Assembly: GCF_001956585.1 (NCBI RefSeq)
Contig: NZ_MSRR01000031.1
Span: 1 to 64,000, forward strand
DNA length: 64,000 nucleotides
DNA from: Actinomyces naeslundii
GTDB taxonomy: Bacteria; Actinomycetota; Actinomycetes; Actinomycetales; Actinomycetaceae
Direction of reading: 5' to 3'
Of this stretch, positions 62,018-64,000 are shown piece after piece (within the stretch, counting starts at the first letter, position 1; each line of letters starts with the position of its first letter). The notes under the pieces were generated by a model, which did no database searches, was not told where the DNA came from, and worked only from the letters and a program-made list of their open reading frames with translations. A program made the translations under genes and the position numbers.

Positions 62018-63037
62018 GTGAAGACTCCTCGCTCCGCCCACCCCACCCAGACGAACGGCCTCCAGGTACCCACCGGCTCCGACGACGCAGCCTCAGGCCG
62101 CCGCATGACGCGCCGCGCCGCGGTACTCGCCCTGGGCTCATCGGCCGTGGTCGCACTGGGGGGATGCGGACTGCGCCTGGGGAAGGGCTCACCGGCATCC
62201 CTGCCGACCGCCTCGCCCGCAGAGACCGCTCGTGACGGTCTGGCACGCCAGGCGGCCCTGATCTCCTCCACCGCGGGCGTGGTCGCGCAGAGCGGCGGCA
62301 CGGAGGGCACGACGGTCTCACTGGCCGAGGGCGTCAAGCAGACCGCCGATGCCCAGCTCGAGACGCTGGGCGGAGTGTGGCAGCCGTGGCCCTCGCAGGT
62401 GCCGTCCTCCTACCCCACGGTCGCTCCGGTTCCGTCGGCCTCGGCAGGCGCCTCCGCGCAGGACCTGGCCACAGCCCTGGCCGACGGCTCAACCATGGCC
62501 CGCCGGGCGGCGATCGGCGCTGCTTCGGAGCAGGATGCCCGGCTCTTCACCTCGCTGACGGTGGCCTGGAGCCTTCAGCACGATCTCTTCGCCCAGGCCG
62601 GCTCGGCGGACACACCACGTGTGGACGTGGCCCAGGGCAGCAAGATCAGCGCCGGCCTCCTGACCTCCTATGACGCCGCCCGCTACGCCATGGAGGAGAT
62701 CGCGGCGCGAAGTGATGAGCCCCAGCGCAAGCAGGCGACCGAGGACGCCAAGGCCGCGACCGCCGTCGTCAACACCGCTGTCGCCGCAGGCAGTGAGGAC
62801 GCCCGACTGGCCGCATACGCCTCCCCGACCGAGTCCTCCGACCCCAGTGTGAGCGTGCAGGTGTCCTGGGCCCGGCAGGTGTGGTCCGCCGTCGTGTCGT
62901 CAGAGGTGCAGGAAGCCGGCTCCGCCAAGGCCTCCACGCCGGCCCGCGAGGCGGCCGTCACCGGCGCGGTCGACGCCGCCCGCCGCGCCACCGCCTGGGG
63001 CGCGGACTTCTCCTCCCTGCCCGGCTACGCCGCCTGA
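62018..63037 (+). CDS. Putative Tat/lipoprotein with DUF4439-like domain
   Basis: A 339-residue alanine-rich protein. The N-terminus has twin Arg residues (MTRRAAVL) followed by a hydrophobic stretch and a lipobox LGGC at about residues 46-49, so it is probably exported and lipid-modified. The C-terminal half is helical and resembles the DUF4439 ferritin-like group that neighbours rimP in Actinobacteria. The GTG at 62018 has GGGAGG 9 bases upstream. It is divergent from rimP. Metal binding is not shown. Confidence 0.72.
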   Translation: MKTPRSAHPTQTNGLQVPTGSDDAASGRRMTRRAAVLALGSSAVVALGGCGLRLGKGSPASLPTASPAETARDGLARQAALISSTAGVVAQSGGTEGTTVSLAEGVKQTADAQLETLGGVWQPWPSQVPSSYPTVAPVPSASAGASAQDLATALADGSTMARRAAIGAASEQDARLFTSLTVAWSLQHDLFAQAGSADTPRVDVAQGSKISAGLLTSYDAARYAMEEIAARSDEPQRKQATEDAKAATAVVNTAVAAGSEDARLAAYASPTESSDPSVSVQVSWARQVWSAVVSSEVQEAGSAKASTPAREAAVTGAVDAARRATAWGADFSSLPGYAA

Positions 63038-63038
63038 C

Positions 63039-63293
63039 GTGCGCCTCCTCGTAGCGGTCCTGGCCGTCGTCGCCGCCCTGGCGGCCGTGGACCAGCTCTT
63101 CTTGTGGATGGAGCGCCGTGGCTGGATCTACTGGCGGCGTCGCAAGCCTGACCCGCGCGGAGCCATCCTGGGTCCCATAGACAATGTCTTCAACCCGGCC
63201 CGCGAGCACGTGGTTGAGCAGAAGGAGACCGAGGAGCTCCTGGCCGACATCCAGGCAGACACGGCCCCGAGGCGCAGCCGTACAGCGGAGTGA
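63039..63293 (+). CDS. Small membrane protein, unknown
   Basis: An 84-residue protein with one N-terminal transmembrane helix (about 2-22, LLVAVLAVVAALAAVDQLFL), then a basic patch (RRRKPDPRG) and an acidic/basic C-terminal part. No family is recognised. The GTG start is one base after the stop of the preceding gene, so translation is probably coupled to the lipoprotein. It could be a partner of that protein. Confidence 0.65.
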   Translation: MRLLVAVLAVVAALAAVDQLFLWMERRGWIYWRRRKPDPRGAILGPIDNVFNPAREHVVEQKETEELLADIQADTAPRRSRTAE

Positions 63294-63913
63294 CCCGGGA
63301 CGGCAGCACCAGCGCACCCCGCTCCGATGGAGATCCCCGTAGGACTCGTCGTCTCGCATGTGGCGGCAACGCGTCACACCTGCAGCACCGGATCGTTGGG
63401 GCCTCCGGCCCAGTGGCATCCTGACCCTTCCGTCTTTTGAGGGTGCTCGGCCAGTCCGCCGGTCAACCGGTGCGATGGGGCTACTCCGCGAGGTTCAGCT
63501 CCCACGGCCTGAGAGTCAACCGCGCAGTGTTGTCTCATGGCTTCTGAGAACTCCGGACGTCATGGCGTCTCAAGACACCGGTGGAGCAGGTTTCCCGGGC
63601 GCGAGAGTCGTTGCTCGCCCTGCCGGCAGGGGCGGGCTCGGTTACTTGGGCGGTGCCTGGCGTGCACTGCACGAGGGTCGGGGACTGCTGGGCAGGGGGC
63701 GGGGGTACTCCATGAGGTGTGGGGGCTCGTGCAGTACGCACACCCCTTGGTCGGTACACCCCTACCCCCGTGCAGTAGGCCGCCCCGAGGAAGGGGCTCG
63801 GGCCAAAGCCAGCGTTGAGGCAGTGCCACCGGGACCCAGCACAGGAACCAGGAGGGGCAGCCGGGTCCGAGGTGTTCGCCTCTCACGCCCTGCGCTGATA
63901 CCAGCGCCGCCTC
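63294..63913. other. 620-bp noncoding stretch with CGTGCAGT repeats
   Basis: No gene was supported. CGTGCACTGCACG (63661-63673) is a perfect palindrome with one central base. ACTGCACGAG (63666-63675) is inverted again at 63726-63735, and CGTGCAGT appears a third time at 63769-63776. GGGGG-rich and CCCCC-rich blocks lie between, so the RNA could fold. Confidence 0.5.
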
Positions 63914-64000
63914 TCACAGGCTCTCAGCGGCCTCCAGGGCGGCGCGGACGGTGGCGCTGAGCTCGGCCGCAGCGGCGTCGGCGGGAACGGAGCGACGCTC
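63914..64000 (-). CDS. Partial CDS, C-terminal end only
   Basis: The window ends inside a minus-strand gene whose last 28 codons are readable: Ala-rich sequence with ATVRAALEAAESL before TGA. The product cannot be identified from this. The order beside rimP and the DUF4439 gene in other Actinobacteria would suggest proS, but this is a guess. Confidence 0.45.
   Translation of the reverse strand, partial: ERRSVPADAAAAELSATVRAALEAAESL

Overview
The window is high-GC actinobacterial chromosome carrying two conserved housekeeping clusters on the minus strand with accessory genes set between them. Gene order (actinobacterial division cluster with sepF, yggT and divIVA next to ftsZ; rimP-nusA-ylxR-infB...rbfA-truB-ribF-rpsO-pnp-M16 peptidase-dapB-dapA), Arg/Ser-rich extensions on division proteins and a full set of anaerobic-type enzymes suggest an oral or mucosal Actinomyces-like organism. 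The genus is an inference; no rRNA, tRNA, CRISPR array, prophage or intact insertion sequence was found.

Region 1 (1-20.4 kb, minus strand): mraZ, rsmH, ftsL, ftsI, murE, murF, mraY, murD, ftsW, murG, murC, ftsQ, ftsZ, yfiH/pgeF, sepF, yggT, divIVA. These make lipid II in the cytoplasm, flip and polymerise it at the septum, and organise the Z ring and the growing pole. Many neighbours are coupled by 4-base ATGA/GTGA overlaps. mraZ is preceded by five GTGG-type boxes with a 10-bp period, the expected MraZ autoregulatory operator.

Region 2 (20.8-36.4 kb, both strands): DUF3040 membrane protein, DNA polymerase IV, spermidine-synthase-like methyltransferase-fold protein, PAC2 protein, HelD/HelR-type RNA polymerase-associated helicase, two tandem acyl-CoA ligases, pyrimidine-dimer glycosylase, dapA, a GNAT acetyltransferase, dapB, and a divergent TetR regulator/short-chain dehydrogenase pair. 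A 122-bp element with 22-bp inverted ends (MITE-like) lies at 36.5 kb.

Region 3 (36.7-61.9 kb, mainly minus strand): the translation/RNA-decay cluster rimP-nusA-ylxR-infB, rbfA-truB, ribF-rpsO, pnp-M16. It is interrupted at three places: infB/rbfA (a nitric-oxide reductase module, a divergent molybdopterin/cytochrome b561-like oxidoreductase and a RarD-type permease), truB/ribF (a MacB-like ABC exporter behind a double-palindrome operator, plus a small CGCGGH-bookended protein), and rpsO/pnp (a fucO-like dehydrogenase).

The most interesting locus is 50.5-56.5 kb. A quinol-dependent nitric oxide reductase gene shares one base with the start of a membrane protein carrying a WhiB-like C-x26-C-x2-C-x5-C motif, followed by a slipin. 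WhiB-type clusters are known to react with NO, so this looks like an NO-detoxification operon with a built-in membrane iron-sulfur partner. The right end (62-64 kb) has a Tat/lipoprotein-like DUF4439 candidate, a small membrane protein, a 620-bp noncoding stretch with repeats, and the 3' tip of a further minus-strand gene.
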